A stretch of 64,000 bases of DNA, taken from contig BAAHQB010000114.1 of the NCBI GenBank assembly GCA_054601695.1, forward strand, positions 310,001 through 374,000, read 5' to 3'. The translations under genes were made by a program, and so were the position numbers. A model generated the notes under the pieces. The model saw nothing but the letters and a program-made list of their open reading frames with translations, was not told where the DNA came from and searched no databases. Shown in pieces: positions 1 through 60,568 of the stretch; the first letter of the stretch is position 1; the number at the start of each line of letters is the position of its first letter. Origin of the DNA: Amorphochlora amoebiformis. Its lineage: Eukaryota; Cercozoa; Chlorarachniophyceae.

Positions 1-10
1 ACATATGATA

Positions 11-52
<42 letters not shown>

Positions 53-60
53 ACAAATAA

Positions 61-125
<65 letters not shown>

Positions 126-156
126 CATATATATTATACATACACATATATATCAC

Positions 157-18299
<18,143 letters not shown>

Positions 18300-18595
18300 G
18301 TCTCCTTCTCTCGTTTTCAGCTCCAAAATTACGGATCCTGGACAGAATTTCGCGGGAAGAAGGAATGAGGAACTCCAAAAAGATACAGTCGCGTATACAG
18401 GTCGAGAAAGACGAAGGGGGTAGGGATGAAAAAGCAAACCATACCCAAAGGCTGGGTGCAAGGGAAAGATATACGAATTCGGAGACCTCTAATGGTCAAG
18501 ATCGTGCGAAACGTCACTCTGAGTGACATTCAAGTAAACAGGCTGTGACACAGCCCTTCATCACATCTTGACATTGAGGAAAGTCACAGTTCGCT
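18300..18595. promoter_or_regulatory. Divergent intergenic region, likely shared promoter
   Basis: This 296-base gap separates the start codons of the minus-strand UBL/UCH gene and the plus-strand GH31 gene. It has mixed composition without TA runs, unlike the introns on both sides. The short spacing suggests a bidirectional promoter. I see no convincing TATA box or other defined motif. The role is inferred from position only. Confidence 0.45.
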
Positions 18596-35881
<17,286 letters not shown>

Positions 35882-36357
35882 CTCATGGTATTTAGTGCTG
35901 GTTTCTGCCTTGATATGTAGTCTCTTTCTCCGATATTACAGCCAGGGTCTAGATTTATACTCAAGATACTATGGCAGAATAGGCTTGGGAGAGTTTATAG
36001 AGAGTAGAAAAATCAGAAAAAGATTGAGATCTGGATATGCGGCGTGGTGAGCTGCGATCCGTTTTTATCGATCCTAATTAACACAAATTAACGATGAGCG
36101 AATTATAAAAGATAGCTCTTCAAGGCCTGCGGCCTTCAATATCTAGGATTCTACAAGCCTGTATCCCAGGCTCCCAGTACTAAACTTTATGTTATAGTGC
36201 TTCTGTGAGTAGTATATCTCGATGATGGCTAGAGTGGGTACAAAATTATCTAAATTCATTTATCAATTACCACTAGTACTACTCTAGAGAATTATCTAGA
36301 TATATCCGAGCATGAGCTATGTGAGCGACAGATTGTATGAATAACTAATAAACAATA
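35882..36357. other. Convergent intergenic region between GH31 and GT32 stops
   Basis: This 476-base stretch between two facing stop codons must hold both polyadenylation regions. It contains no microsatellite. Its later part is rich in CTAG-containing short palindromes (about 36260-36305). AATAAA-like signals are not clear; AATTATAAAA occurs near 36100 and ACTAATAAAC near 36343. Confidence 0.5.
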
Positions 36358-36726
36358 TTAACGCGCATCACGGCCCAAGAAAAAAGCAATCTTATTCACA
36401 ACCTCATCCTTAATACAACCATTTGACGATCCCTCTGGTGCCTTACTGGATTTAGACACGGAATTCGATTTGGCGATCTGGAGAGCCTCGAGGACTAGAT
36501 TTAAGTTACGGTCGGAGGAGTCGTTTTGGAGAGTTTGAGTTGAGGTGAGGGTTGGATTGGTTTTCAGTTTCTGTAGTGGTTCTTCCTGCCATGTGGAGCC
36601 CCAATGGTGAATCATAAGGGTTTCTGGACGGAGGAAGGTCTGGGTATGTATATTAGTGTGTGGGTATGTGCGAGTTGTATGTATTTGTGTGATGCAGATG
36701 TTACATATATATATATATATATATAC

Positions 36727-36777
<51 letters not shown>

Positions 36778-36821
36778 TAAATATTTATATATATATATAT
36801 ATGTATACATATGTATGTGTG

Positions 36822-36852
<31 letters not shown>

Positions 36853-36911
36853 GTAAATGTATACATACACACACATACATAATACATATACGTACACATA
36901 CACACATACAT

Positions 36912-36970
<59 letters not shown>

Positions 36971-37077
36971 GGTATAATATATATCCACACATATATACAT
37001 TTATAATGTATATATGTATATATATAATACATATATACATATATATATATTTAACATTACACAGCTATGTATATGTC

Positions 37078-37138
<61 letters not shown>

Positions 37139-37307
37139 CATTTTCAAATATAAACGAATAAATGTATTATATACATATCTATTCCTCACATATCGATCTT
37201 GTAGACTTGTAAGGGTCCTTGCTAAGTGATTCGGGAATGGATAAAAATATCCACTTGGTAGTACTACTAAACCCTCATTCTCAACACCTTATTATACATA
37301 CATAATG

Positions 37308-37354
<47 letters not shown>

Positions 37355-37582
37355 ATATGTATCTAATATGTATTCTGTATACATATATATATATATATAT
37401 ATATATAGATTTATATATATGTATACATATGTATATATATATATATATACATATATGTTTATGGATGTATGTTTATAGGTATAGAATGTATTTACCATTC
37501 ATCCAGTCTATCGTAATATTATATATACATATATGTATATACATATATATACGTGTGTATATACATGTATTGTGTATACATA

Positions 37583-37628
<46 letters not shown>

Positions 37629-37856
37629 ATATGCATATACACATGTGTGTGTACATACGTATATGTTTATAGATATATGTTTATAGGTATGGAATGTATT
37701 TACCATTCATCCAGTCTATTGTCGAGCGAGTCAAGAAGCCTGGGCCTGTGCGGCCGATTATCTGAATATTTACTTATATATATACATATATGTGTGTGTG
37801 TGTGTATGTGTAGATATGTATGCAGTATACATAAGTATTATAAATATTACACAATG

Positions 37857-37892
<36 letters not shown>

Positions 37893-37960
37893 CACATTTA
37901 TGCTATATCCGTTGTATGTATATATCTATAGTACATATCTATATATGCGTATTTACATCG

Positions 37961-38012
<52 letters not shown>

Positions 38013-38075
38013 GTGTATTGATGATATATATCATATGCGTATCAGATATTATACTTATAACAGTATATATATATT

Positions 38076-38158
<83 letters not shown>

Positions 38159-38174
38159 GGATAAAACATGCACA

Positions 38175-38205
<31 letters not shown>

Positions 38206-38216
38206 TGATATGTGTG

Positions 38217-38258
<42 letters not shown>

Positions 38259-38268
38259 TGTATTTTTA

Positions 38269-38299
<31 letters not shown>

Positions 38300-38427
38300 T
38301 CCAATATATAATCTACCTCCATAGGGCTTCTTCGTTGATTCCCTGCATATAAACACATTTCCATATACGTAATCATTTTATAATGCGAATAATAATATAT
38401 GTACATTACATATCGATATTATATATA

Positions 38428-38466
<39 letters not shown>

Positions 38467-39031
38467 TCTCATCACCGTCGAAATATACACAACAATTTTA
38501 AACAACCCCTCATAGCCAAAACCTAACCCTAACCACAACCCTAACCCCTAACCCAAACCCAACCTCAACCTCTAAACCCACTCTTAATATAAACCTAGCT
38601 AACCCCAAACCTTAAACTGACACTAAAGCTAACCCCTAGCCCTAACCTGACTACCCGTATCCCTAACCCTAATCTTAACTCAAAACTCTAACCAACCCTA
38701 ACCCAACCCTGACCATAAAAATTAACACCCTAGACCTTAAAACTAACACTTTTTTGTCTATATTGGTATTAATTGCAACTCTAACCCTAATCCTAACCCT
38801 ACCTAACCCTAACCCTACCCTAACCCTAACCCTAAACCTAACCCTAACAACGTTGTAATTCTGTTTCTATAACCAAAGACCACTAAACTCTAGCTCTAAC
38901 CCTAACCCTAACCCTATCCCTAACCCTAACCCTTACCCTAACCCTAATCACCCTAACCCTAATCACCCTAACCCTAACCCCATTATCACATGCACGTGCA
39001 CAGATACATTTTATACACACACACACACACA

Positions 39032-39103
<72 letters not shown>

Positions 39104-40165
39104 GTGCACACACACATAATAATGTGCATGTATACATCATGTGAATGTATATATAGTCGCTGAGGTGGATGGAGAAGGCATACTGTCGATGAAGGAAGGA
39201 CCATACTCTAAGCCTAAGCCTAAGCCTAACCCTAACCCTAACCGAGTCAATGGGCCTCGGACTAAGACATGCTGAATAATCTGAATCCTAACCCTAACCC
39301 TAACCCTAACCCTAACCCTAACCCTAACCCTAACCCTAACCCTAACCCTAATCCTAGCCCTAACCCTAATCCTAATCCTAACCCTAACTCTCTAGCCCTA
39401 ACCCTGACCCTAACCCTAATCATGATCATAACCCTAACCCCAACCCTAACCCTAACCCTAACCCTAACCCTAACCCTAACCCTAACCCTAACCCTAACCC
39501 TAATCCTAACCCTAACCCTAATCCAACCTGGTTTCAGTTTCTGGATTTCGGTGAGCAGGTGCAGGAAGAGGGGATGCGAGGGTTTAGATGCAATGATTGC
39601 ATTGTTTATCTCTATTGTTCCTAGGGTTATGGCCAGGGTTATGACGCTAGGGTTAGGGTTAAGTTAGGGTTAGCGTTAGGTTAGAGGATGGGGTTAGGTT
39701 CGGGTTAGGATTAGGGTTAGGGTTAGGTTGGGTTAGAGTTGGGTTAGAGTCAGGGTTAGGTTGGGTTAGGTTTAGGGTTAGGGTCAGGGTTAGGGTAGGG
39801 TCAAGGTTAGGGTTAGGGTCAGGGTTAGGATTAAGGTTGGGGTTAGGGTTAGATTTGGTTGGCGGGATTAAGACTCGGTTAGTTATGTCTAAATTCTGAA
39901 GGTTAGTAAGAGTTAGAGTTAGGGTTAGAGTTAGAGTTAGGGTTTAAAGTTAGGGTTTAGAGTTAGGATTAGATTATTCAGCATGTCTTAGTCTCCGAGG
40001 AGTATTGACTCGAATACGGGTTGGAGATTAGGTTTGGGATTTGGATTTAGGGTTAGGGTTAGGGTTGAAGTTTAGATTTTGGGTTAGGGTTGGGGATTAG
40101 TATATGCGGATAGGTAGATGTAATTAAGTATCGTTTTGCTTCAATGTATATATAAATATATAAAT

Positions 40166-40210
<45 letters not shown>

Positions 40211-40399
40211 ATATATATATATATATATATATATCTATATCTATATCTATATATATACAATAATATGGGTGTATATATATGTATATTTTAATGTATATGT
40301 AAATCAAATAAAAAGCATAGGTGCCTGTATAGGTTAACCACATATATTGTAATTACGTTCTTAATATATATTGCATATATATATATATATATATGTTTA

Positions 40400-40438
<39 letters not shown>

Positions 40439-40532
40439 CTACATACATCTTTTCTACGTCTCTGCACCTTTATATATATATATATAATATAATATAACAA
40501 TATATATATATGTATATATATATAATATAACA

Positions 40533-40566
<34 letters not shown>

Positions 40567-40721
40567 ATATGTATACATGTGAATTTATGTAATGTGTATG
40601 TATATTATATATGTGTATATGTATTATATACAATCTATATATATATATATAGATATATAATATTCATACCTGTATTAGAAAGTCCAACATATGCTGAAGA
40701 TTGGGAATGTAGGCTCTCGAG

Positions 40722-40804
<83 letters not shown>

Positions 40805-41106
40805 CAGAGCCAACACAGTCTACGTCGACGTCCACGTAGACACCTCCCATCTGATATAAGACCGCCAGTCTCCAAATGTCGCTTTTTTCCACCGGGGATA
40901 GGCAATCTAATATGTATAATGTATTTGTAACATATATAATATATACATATTAAATATCTATATGCATATATATATATATATATATATGCGATATATACAT
41001 ATATATTATATATATATATATATATATAATATTATATGTACATAAAAATATATATATCTATATACTTAAAAATATATATATGCAATGAAAATATATTATC
41101 TATATG

Positions 41107-41174
<68 letters not shown>

Positions 41175-41566
41175 GATATGTGTATATACTACGCTTGTAG
41201 CACATATGATGGGTGAGGATATGCGTATTTACACATACTTACACACGCACACACGTATATATATTATATATTATAAATAAATAAATCAATATATGTATAT
41301 ATATGTTTGTATAATATGTGTACATATATGCTCCCTCTTTCACAGAGCAATCAGCCCCAGTATATCGAATTACGGTAGGTGTAAATATCACATTAGAGCT
41401 AGCTATAAACACGCTGGAATTACTTTATTACTGTTTTTGAGTTATCTCTAATGTACCAAGCTTACATCTGATATAGTGCTGTATGTAACGTATATTTACT
41501 TGTAATTCATGTAACATAAAATAGGATATAAATGTAGAATACGTGTATGTATATATATATATATAT

Positions 41567-41609
<43 letters not shown>

Positions 41610-41816
41610 CATATATATTTCTATATTTAATACATGCATACATGTTCATGTAGGTATGCATGTTCATGTAGGTTTTAACTTTGTTTTGTTTCGGTCTTAA
41701 AACAATTTCATACCCTGGGAGAAGAGGGATTGACAGTGACGTAGAATAGCCTTAGCCCTGGGGTCTAAGGTATACATTTACATATATATATATATATATA
41801 TCTAATATTAGTTTGT

Positions 41817-41849
<33 letters not shown>

Positions 41850-41851
41850 CG

Positions 41852-41902
<51 letters not shown>

Positions 41903-41946
41903 GAGAAAATATAATATATTTTGAATATATATATATATATATATAT

Positions 41947-41993
<47 letters not shown>

Positions 41994-42096
41994 ATATGCA
42001 TATATTAGTATGTGTTACATACGTATATATTTTACAGTATATATATTTATATACATATATATACATATATATGTTCATATAAATATTTATGCACAC

Positions 42097-42135
<39 letters not shown>

Positions 42136-42176
42136 CATACATACATATACATATATATACATACACACACACACAC

Positions 42177-42230
<54 letters not shown>

Positions 42231-42256
42231 ATTAGAAGAGCCTTATATGTAATATA

Positions 42257-42297
<41 letters not shown>

Positions 42298-42547
42298 GTG
42301 CGTGTGTATAATGAACCTTGAGGTGTTCTACCTGTCCATAGTGTATATTTCCATGATAGCAATATGAGACATACACATATTACTACATATAAACAGATAT
42401 GTGTAAGTATATATATGTATATATCTATATATATATATATATAAACCTTGAATTGTTTTATCTCTCCACAGTATGTATTTCCAGGATGGATGGTGTTTCT
42501 TTAGAGATGCTTGGGATCTGATACATACATTATTCAAATATGTCATC

Positions 42548-42585
<38 letters not shown>

Positions 42586-42601
42586 TTACAAATATATATA
42601 A

Positions 42602-42670
<69 letters not shown>

Positions 42671-42755
42671 TGTAATAATATGTACATTCGGGATTGAGGA
42701 GTGATATTTCTACTTTATATTATGACACACACAAAACACACACACACGTACACGT

Positions 42756-42818
<63 letters not shown>

Positions 42819-42897
42819 ATGATAGAGATATGCATATTTTTTCAAACATGTTATGAAACATAGAAAATATACATTAGAGATTCTTTAACCTGTTCAC

Positions 42898-42937
<40 letters not shown>

Positions 42938-42994
42938 TCGTATAATAGTATGTATGTGTACACATACATATAAATGCATATCTATGCATATATA

Positions 42995-43064
<70 letters not shown>

Positions 43065-43734
43065 TTGTGTGCAATATATATAGAGTCCATATACCTCTTC
43101 AACATTGCAGGAGGCTCTTTGGGGCCAAACCAAATCTTGTGTTTACATACGTATATATATATATATATGATATATCTATATATATATACATATATATACA
43201 CACACATATATATATATATATATGAATATATATATATATATACATATGTATATGTATCATATGTGTAACACAAATGTACTATGCTTACAGACTTTGCTAT
43301 GCTGTAAGATGTATATATCATATATTTGTGTATATATCTACTTATACACTATATATATGTGTGTATATATACATATACATATAATACTTGTACATATCAA
43401 TTAAATTTTTTTATTCTATATATATATATATATATGTATATAATATATATAGATATAAAGAGGCATACTGAGAAATACAGAGTTAGGATGTTTGGAAATT
43501 CGTTACCTGATGTATAATCCTCGGGATGCTCGCTTTATTTTCGGCAATTTCACCTAATTCCCCCCTATTTTCTGCCCGTTGTTCGTCACTTTCTGTGTAT
43601 TTTTCAGCATTTTTCCCTAAATCTTCAGCCTCTTCTTTTAGGGAATTTCCTCTTAGTTTCTTGCAGTGATTTTTCGCGATTTTAGCCTTCGTAACGTTCT
43701 TTTTTGAATCTTTTTCTCTGAGGCTGTCGTATCT
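36358..43734 (-). CDS. GT32 (OCH1-like, DXD) glycosyltransferase, probably the C-terminal half of a GT8-GT32 fusion
   Basis: Exons from 5' to 3': 43507-43734, 43095-43135, 42447-42517, 41714-41764, 40806-40906, 40670-40721, 38317-38342, 37704-37761, 37190-37287, 36358-36639 (stop TAA 36360-36358). The first is a Lys/Glu-rich linker ending in SIPRIIHQ, spliced to [12 protein letters not shown], the classic GT32 opening. [12 protein letters not shown] and [16 protein letters not shown] follow. Next comes VYVDVDVD, whose Asp repeats are the metal and nucleotide-sugar binding DXD motif, then [29 protein letters not shown] and [11 protein letters not shown]. This family transfers a sugar from a nucleotide donor, usually in the Golgi. 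No in-frame Met precedes the domain in its first exon and the phase continues from exon 44364-44410, so it is probably fused to the upstream GT8 part. The exon at 38317-38342 is short and the least certain. The gene converges on the GH31 gene. Confidence 0.85.
37478..37513 (-). repeat. Copy of GT32 exon 37704-37761 3' edge
   Basis: About 35 bases match 37684-37720, including the donor GTAAATAC and the last exon codons (IDWMN). Confidence 0.85.
39243..39290 (+). repeat. Telomere-block element, copy 2
   Basis: This contains GAGTCAATGG, CTCGG and CTAAGACATGCTGAATAATC, followed directly by a CCCTAA array. It is the closest relative of the inverted copy at 39965-40013. Confidence 0.85.
39965..40013 (-). 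repeat. Telomere-block element, copy 3 (inverted)
   Basis: This reverse-complement copy of the 39243-39290 element is preceded by TTAGGG-type repeats, so copies 2 and 3 face each other about 770 bases apart. Confidence 0.85.
42305..42360 (-). repeat. Diverged copy of GT32 exon 42447-42517 3' half
   Basis: This encodes [14 protein letters not shown] against [14 protein letters not shown] in the exon and ends at an equivalent position. The strand and order are the same as in the exon. Confidence 0.75.
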
Positions 43735-43825
43735 CTGTCTTGTAGGAGAAGAGAGATTCAGGTAGGTGGTTATATAATCTCTGTCTTGTAGGAGAAGAGA
43801 GATTCAGGTAGGTGGTTATATAATA
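43735..43825 (-). repeat. Tandem duplication of about 46 bases at the GT32 linker-exon acceptor
   Basis: Two near-perfect units, each containing TCTCTGTCTTGTAGGAGAAG, lie at about 43733-43779 and 43780-43825. They duplicate the acceptor and polypyrimidine region upstream of exon 43507-43734. Confidence 0.9.
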
Positions 43826-43874
43826 TGTTTATATATATATATGTATGTATGTAAATATTTTATATTTTACATAC

Positions 43875-43910
<36 letters not shown>

Positions 43911-43927
43911 CATATATTATATATATA

Positions 43928-43984
<57 letters not shown>

Positions 43985-44175
43985 CATATATATGTGTGTG
44001 GTGTGTATATGTGTGCATCTTTGAATTATGTGTATAGGTATATACCTTAGGATTGATAGCCATTTCCGGTCATCTTTATGCCTTTGAATATTTTTTTAAA
44101 TATATGTTAAATATATATGTATGTATGTATGTTTATATATACGCATATTTAAATATGTTTATATATACGTATATT

Positions 44176-44263
<88 letters not shown>

Positions 44264-44363
44264 GGTATGGACATCATGTATCTAACGTACATTTACATTC
44301 AATACATCTAAAGATGTATACTACATATATGCACTTGTAGTATGGTAATAATAATTTAATAAC

Positions 44364-48990
<4,627 letters not shown>

Positions 48991-49031
48991 CTGAAGTTAA
49001 CTAAGGGCATATATATTATAGTATAGTATAC

Positions 49032-49077
<46 letters not shown>

Positions 49078-49349
49078 CATATATAATTCCACTTGACACA
49101 TTTCCGTGGCCGATATACGAGGTGTTCCTTCAGATGTTATGTGTACGTATATATTATAGAAGGAAATGTTATAACTTAAATTCAGCACTCAGATTCGTGA
49201 GAACATACGCACCCTCCGTTTGAATTTGTATATGAGTTGAGGGTTGGATGCACTCCGGCAGTGCGAATGTGCAAACCTGAGAGCATGTATACTGCCGGTG
49301 TAGATATGTGCATGATTGCGCATATATATACATGGAAATAGACGCTAGA

Positions 49350-49830
49350 TCATCAACACTGAGCTTGTAAGTACATCATACTGCACCTTGGAATGTACTT
49401 ACATGGGTACCTGTGGGAGACGTCCTGAGTATATACCAGCGGTACGAATGCGTATATGGATGTTTGAGTGTCTAGAATCATATAAATCGCTTCATATTCA
49501 TGAGAGCTTACGACCCGTTCGCGTGGGCAACCATGCATATGTGCACTCGGGTTTTCAAGGCTGGGGAGAAAGGGTGTGTACACATGACAGTCGACAAGCT
49601 GAGGTTGTATTCCATAAAATTGTGTCTTTATATGGATGGTGCTTTGAGGGTCGAGGAGCGCGTACATACCGTGCGGATGCACATGAATGTTGTCAATAAC
49701 GTGTTGGATATGAACGTCCCGTCATTGAAAATTCGAAAATAGGCGAGAACCATGGCGTCAACGTAACGGGGGTGTAGAGTGAACATTTGAATAGGAAGCA
49801 TATATTCCGAGTTGTTTACCACGAGAGAAT
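49350..49830. other. Non-repetitive block with overlapping open frames on both strands, unassigned
   Basis: This block lacks TA repeats and has balanced composition. Plus-strand frames run 49388-49699 and 49500-49742; minus-strand frames run 49353-49682 and 49628-49822. None has recognisable motifs. The minus-strand AYFRIFNDGTF at about 49710-49760 resembles ARDVHVFNDG encoded at 50163-50217, suggesting one more partial copy. It may contain a 5' exon of the GT8-GT32 gene or be intronic or intergenic. Confidence 0.25.
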
Positions 49831-49839
49831 ACCTCCTCT

Positions 49840-49985
49840 ACTCTCCTTTCTCTTTCCCTGTCTATCACTCTCTCTCTCTTTTCTCCCTCTTTATCCCCTC
49901 TCACTCTTTTCCTGGTGTCCGTCTCTCTGCCTCTTATCTTTACCCTCTTCCCACTCTTTCCTCATCTCTCTCTCTCTCTCTCTAT
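49840..49985. repeat. (CT)n-rich tract
   Basis: CTCTCT-type pyrimidine tract on the plus strand, between unassigned open frames. No coding capacity is inferred. Confidence 0.8.
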
Positions 49986-50324
49986 AAATATATCTATCTA
50001 ACTCGAGCGTGAAAGGGTGTGACTATTATCCGCGAGAAAATGCAAGTCGAGTGAAAATGCATGTTTGCATCTGTAGCTATTATCCGTTCTTACAAGTGTT
50101 ACATATGTATTGAGATTCATAATCGTAAGTGTATAAAGTTACCAAGTACCTACCATCGTTAAATACGTGGACATCCCTTGCGAAGCCATGATGTGCGCTT
50201 GGTGTCAACTTGTCATCTGAACCCGAAGAATTAAAATATCCATAAACAGGTGACAAGGCACAGTGACAAGACGATGCACGCCGAAATCCCGTGTGGAGAC
50301 CGTCAATACTTGAAAGAAGGTGTA

Positions 50325-50531
50325 TCAGTACTTCCCGTTGATTGTTTGAAATCTAAGCCGATTGAAGTTCTTGTTCTCCCCAGGGCGGGAAGATATTTGG
50401 TTTTCGACGCCGGGGACTTGATTTTGGATTAGTTCTTGTTGATGGAGGAAATTTTTGATGTGTCTGTGAGTGTATGTCCACACACATGTCTTCTTTTTGC
50501 CGCATGATGCATTGTAAAAAAAGAATATCAT
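50325..50531 (-). other. Exon-like open frame of uncertain strand
   Basis: On the minus strand a frame with an acceptor-like CTCACAG near 50470 reads through QNQVPGVENQ to a stop at 50325. On the plus strand a competing frame follows an AG acceptor near 50250, reads CGDRQYLKEGVSVLPVDC and then RAGRYLVFDAGDLILD, and stops at 50433. Both look protein-like and I recognise neither. The plus version would be a terminal exon convergent on the gene at 51112. The minus version could belong to the missing 5' end of the GT8-GT32 gene. A possible further minus exon lies at about 50163-50217 (HHGFARDVHVFNDG). Confidence 0.3.
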
Positions 50532-50557
50532 AGTGTATACTATGGTATCATGTATAT

Positions 50558-50601
<44 letters not shown>

Positions 50602-50639
50602 ACTTGATATATATACTAGCATATTATATTTGTATAGGT

Positions 50640-50681
<42 letters not shown>

Positions 50682-50759
50682 TTAATAACCGTCTGCATTT
50701 GCTAGTCACTAGATGATCATACATGTCACTCATCTCGCTTAGCACTCTAGGCACTGGGA

Positions 50760-51111
50760 CCACGTGCGTGTGAGTATCATCTGCGTAATTGCACTACTAC
50801 TAGTACTAGTAGTAGCTAGGCCATGCGTTAACGATCGATATCGATCACGTATTAACTAGATTAACTAGAACAGACCAGTCTAGCTGGTATGACATATTCC
50901 AACTTCATTTTTATTTATGTCAATTCGAATTCTTTTAAATTTACATCAAAGTTGCCGGCCGAAAGTCTAGAAAGATAGAAACTTGGCGCATCTAAGCATT
51001 TGCAGCATCTAGAGCATATCTATCTAGTCTATAGCTTATTGGCTAGCGTACACGTGTACAGATGAACCCTTACTAGCCCTCTCACTCGGAAATATTTAGC
51101 ACCAATGTCGA
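50760..51111. other. CTAG-rich, TA-repeat-free intergenic island
   Basis: Downstream of the PqiA-like gene this segment is dense in CTAG tetramers and nested palindromes, for example ACTAGTACTAGTAGTAG near 50800 and ATCGATATCGAT near 50832. It ends in a direct repeat of about 20 bases (CACTCGGAAATATTTAGCAC) at 51083-51102 and 51112-51131, the second lying in the last exon. No coding sequence was recognised. Confidence 0.5.
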
Positions 51112-58295
<7,184 letters not shown>

Positions 58296-58554
58296 AGCTC
58301 AACCGGCACCCAATGGAGTACTCGTGACAAGGATGCAGGAAATCTATTCGTCTTGATTTGATGATTGCTCTACTTGGCCGTGACCATGTGGACAGGCCCT
58401 CGTTCCGACCTCCGACAAAGACGACGCGATCGACGTGATCTGTAACAACCCGATTTTTCATCGCTATCCCGGGGGTAATCGCGAAGTTTTCATTCACTTC
58501 GCGCTATTTTATATATTTTATGCAGATATCCTATTTATATAACAATGGATATCT
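58296..58554. promoter_or_regulatory. Divergent intergenic region, likely shared promoter
   Basis: This 259-base region lies between the start codons of the minus-strand PqiA-like gene and the plus-strand gene at 58555. It has no TA microsatellite. Near the plus gene it becomes A/T-rich (about 58507-58545), which may hold that gene's core promoter. The function is inferred from head-to-head gene arrangement only. Confidence 0.45.
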
Positions 58555-59030
58555 ATGCGAACACCCCCGTCATTATCAGGAGAGCGAATGGCGTCTGGTG
58601 CGCCGAACGCTGCTCCCAAGCCTTCGTTCGCGCCTCCCTCAATACCCACCGCACAGAAGACAGCTCTAGGTAATGGGACATCTCGTGAAGCACCTGTAGC
58701 CGTAAGTTCGGTCAAAAATGTTGAGTTTCCAAAGAGCCTAACCTTCCAACTAGCGTCGGTCCGAATTGGGGAATTCATTGTGCAGGTTGTGTCTCTCTTT
58801 GTATCTATCCTCTCTATTTGTCTCTTCATACTTACCTGTTCCAATCTTCCTCTGTTTTCCTCTATCACTTTTCTCGCTCTCTTTCTCTCCCTTCTCCGCA
58901 TATGATCTTTCATTCTTTATCTCTCTGTCTACCCTTCTACTCCTCATTGGACCTTTCTCAACACTTAAATGAGAAATGAATAGTACTCATATCATGTTAA
59001 ACAAATAGACACAAACGTGCGTTGAAAATA

Positions 59031-59091
<61 letters not shown>

Positions 59092-59645
59092 TAACCTGAG
59101 AGTATACATTCCTCTAGGAAAACAACAGTGGAATCGGTAAAGGCTTGCTAGCTCGCCACAAAGGAAAGCCTCCAATCTCAGGAACTTTTCACTTTACTCC
59201 AGGAAAGGGCAAGGTACCTCACACACACACCCTCTTCGGATCCCACGGGCAGACCTACTCCTGCTCGCGTGGGATCCGAGGAGGATATTGTGCAAAAATG
59301 GGACATATGTGGCGGTCTTAACAATGTGTGACATTTTAGGTCGTATGGCAATTTGGAGAGAAGGGCTCTTTGGGAGGGAAGAAGCTTAGGGTTTCGATAA
59401 AGTTCTCGAATATCGTATCGCTATGTCTGGACAGGGCGACTTGGAACCTAGTTGTTGAGACAAGTGCCCCTCCGGTGATGATCTATCTTCTCTTACTCTC
59501 ATTGATTTCTTCCCTTTTCTCACATGAAAATAGAACCTGTATGAGCGGGGTCAACGCTGTTTTTCTGGATGGGTGATATAAACAACATAGGAATATCACA
59601 AAAAAAAAATACACCCATACGCATGTTATATGTAATAATATAATA

Positions 59646-59726
<81 letters not shown>

Positions 59727-59954
59727 TCTGATGGAGCTGAAGACGGATGGGAAGAAACAAAAATGGGTTAAGAGCACGACAGACTTCACTCAGGGCAACA
59801 GCAAGGCGAAGCGCTTCCACGTCGTCAAGGTAGAATCTACATAATTTTGCACATTTGCATACTATCATATGCATGTAATATGATGTATATAAACATATAT
59901 GTGTATATCTGTAAATGTATTTACATTTTGCGCACACACACGTATATACAGACA

Positions 59955-60007
<53 letters not shown>

Positions 60008-60009
60008 TA

Positions 60010-60049
<40 letters not shown>

Positions 60050-60174
60050 AAATATATATATTTTATATATTATTTTATGTGTGTGTATACATATATATGT
60101 ACGCATACATGCGCGCGCGCACACACACGCACACACACATGTCTCTCTCTATATATATATATATATATATGTAT

Positions 60175-60259
<85 letters not shown>

Positions 60260-60273
60260 CATATATCTATCTA

Positions 60274-60326
<53 letters not shown>

Positions 60327-60480
60327 ACATATGTATACATATGATTATTCATCACATGAGAGATGGTATATGTCCAGGCTGTTATTCTGATTTAGGAAAT
60401 ATAGATTAGAAATAGTATATTCAATATTACATAATATATATATATATATATATATGATGTATTATTTACACACACACATG

Positions 60481-60533
<53 letters not shown>

Positions 60534-60537
60534 GTAT

Positions 60538-60568
<31 letters not shown>

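Larger units (their letters stand above)
38516..40110. repeat. Large interstitial telomere-type block with opposed arrays
   Basis: This lies within the GT32 intron between exons 40670-40721 and 38317-38342. From 38516 to about 39530 units are CCCTAA; from about 39625 to 40110 they are TTAGGG. A unique stretch of about 95 bases lies between. A (CA)n/(TA)n patch interrupts at 39015-39100. Near-perfect arrays occur at 39288-39350 and 39430-39530. Confidence 0.9.

Noticed and set aside
39015-39100. Mobile element insertion in the telomere block
   Set aside because: Only CA/TA microsatellite is present; no terminal repeats or coding sequence.
38516-40110. A true chromosome end
   Set aside because: Coding exons of the same gene lie on both sides and the arrays are degenerate and oppositely oriented, so they are interstitial.
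44045-44075. Extra linker exon with an ATG
   Set aside because: Its Met frame hits a stop after eight codons and either phase of joining gives a stop; it resembles the edge of exon 44364-44410.
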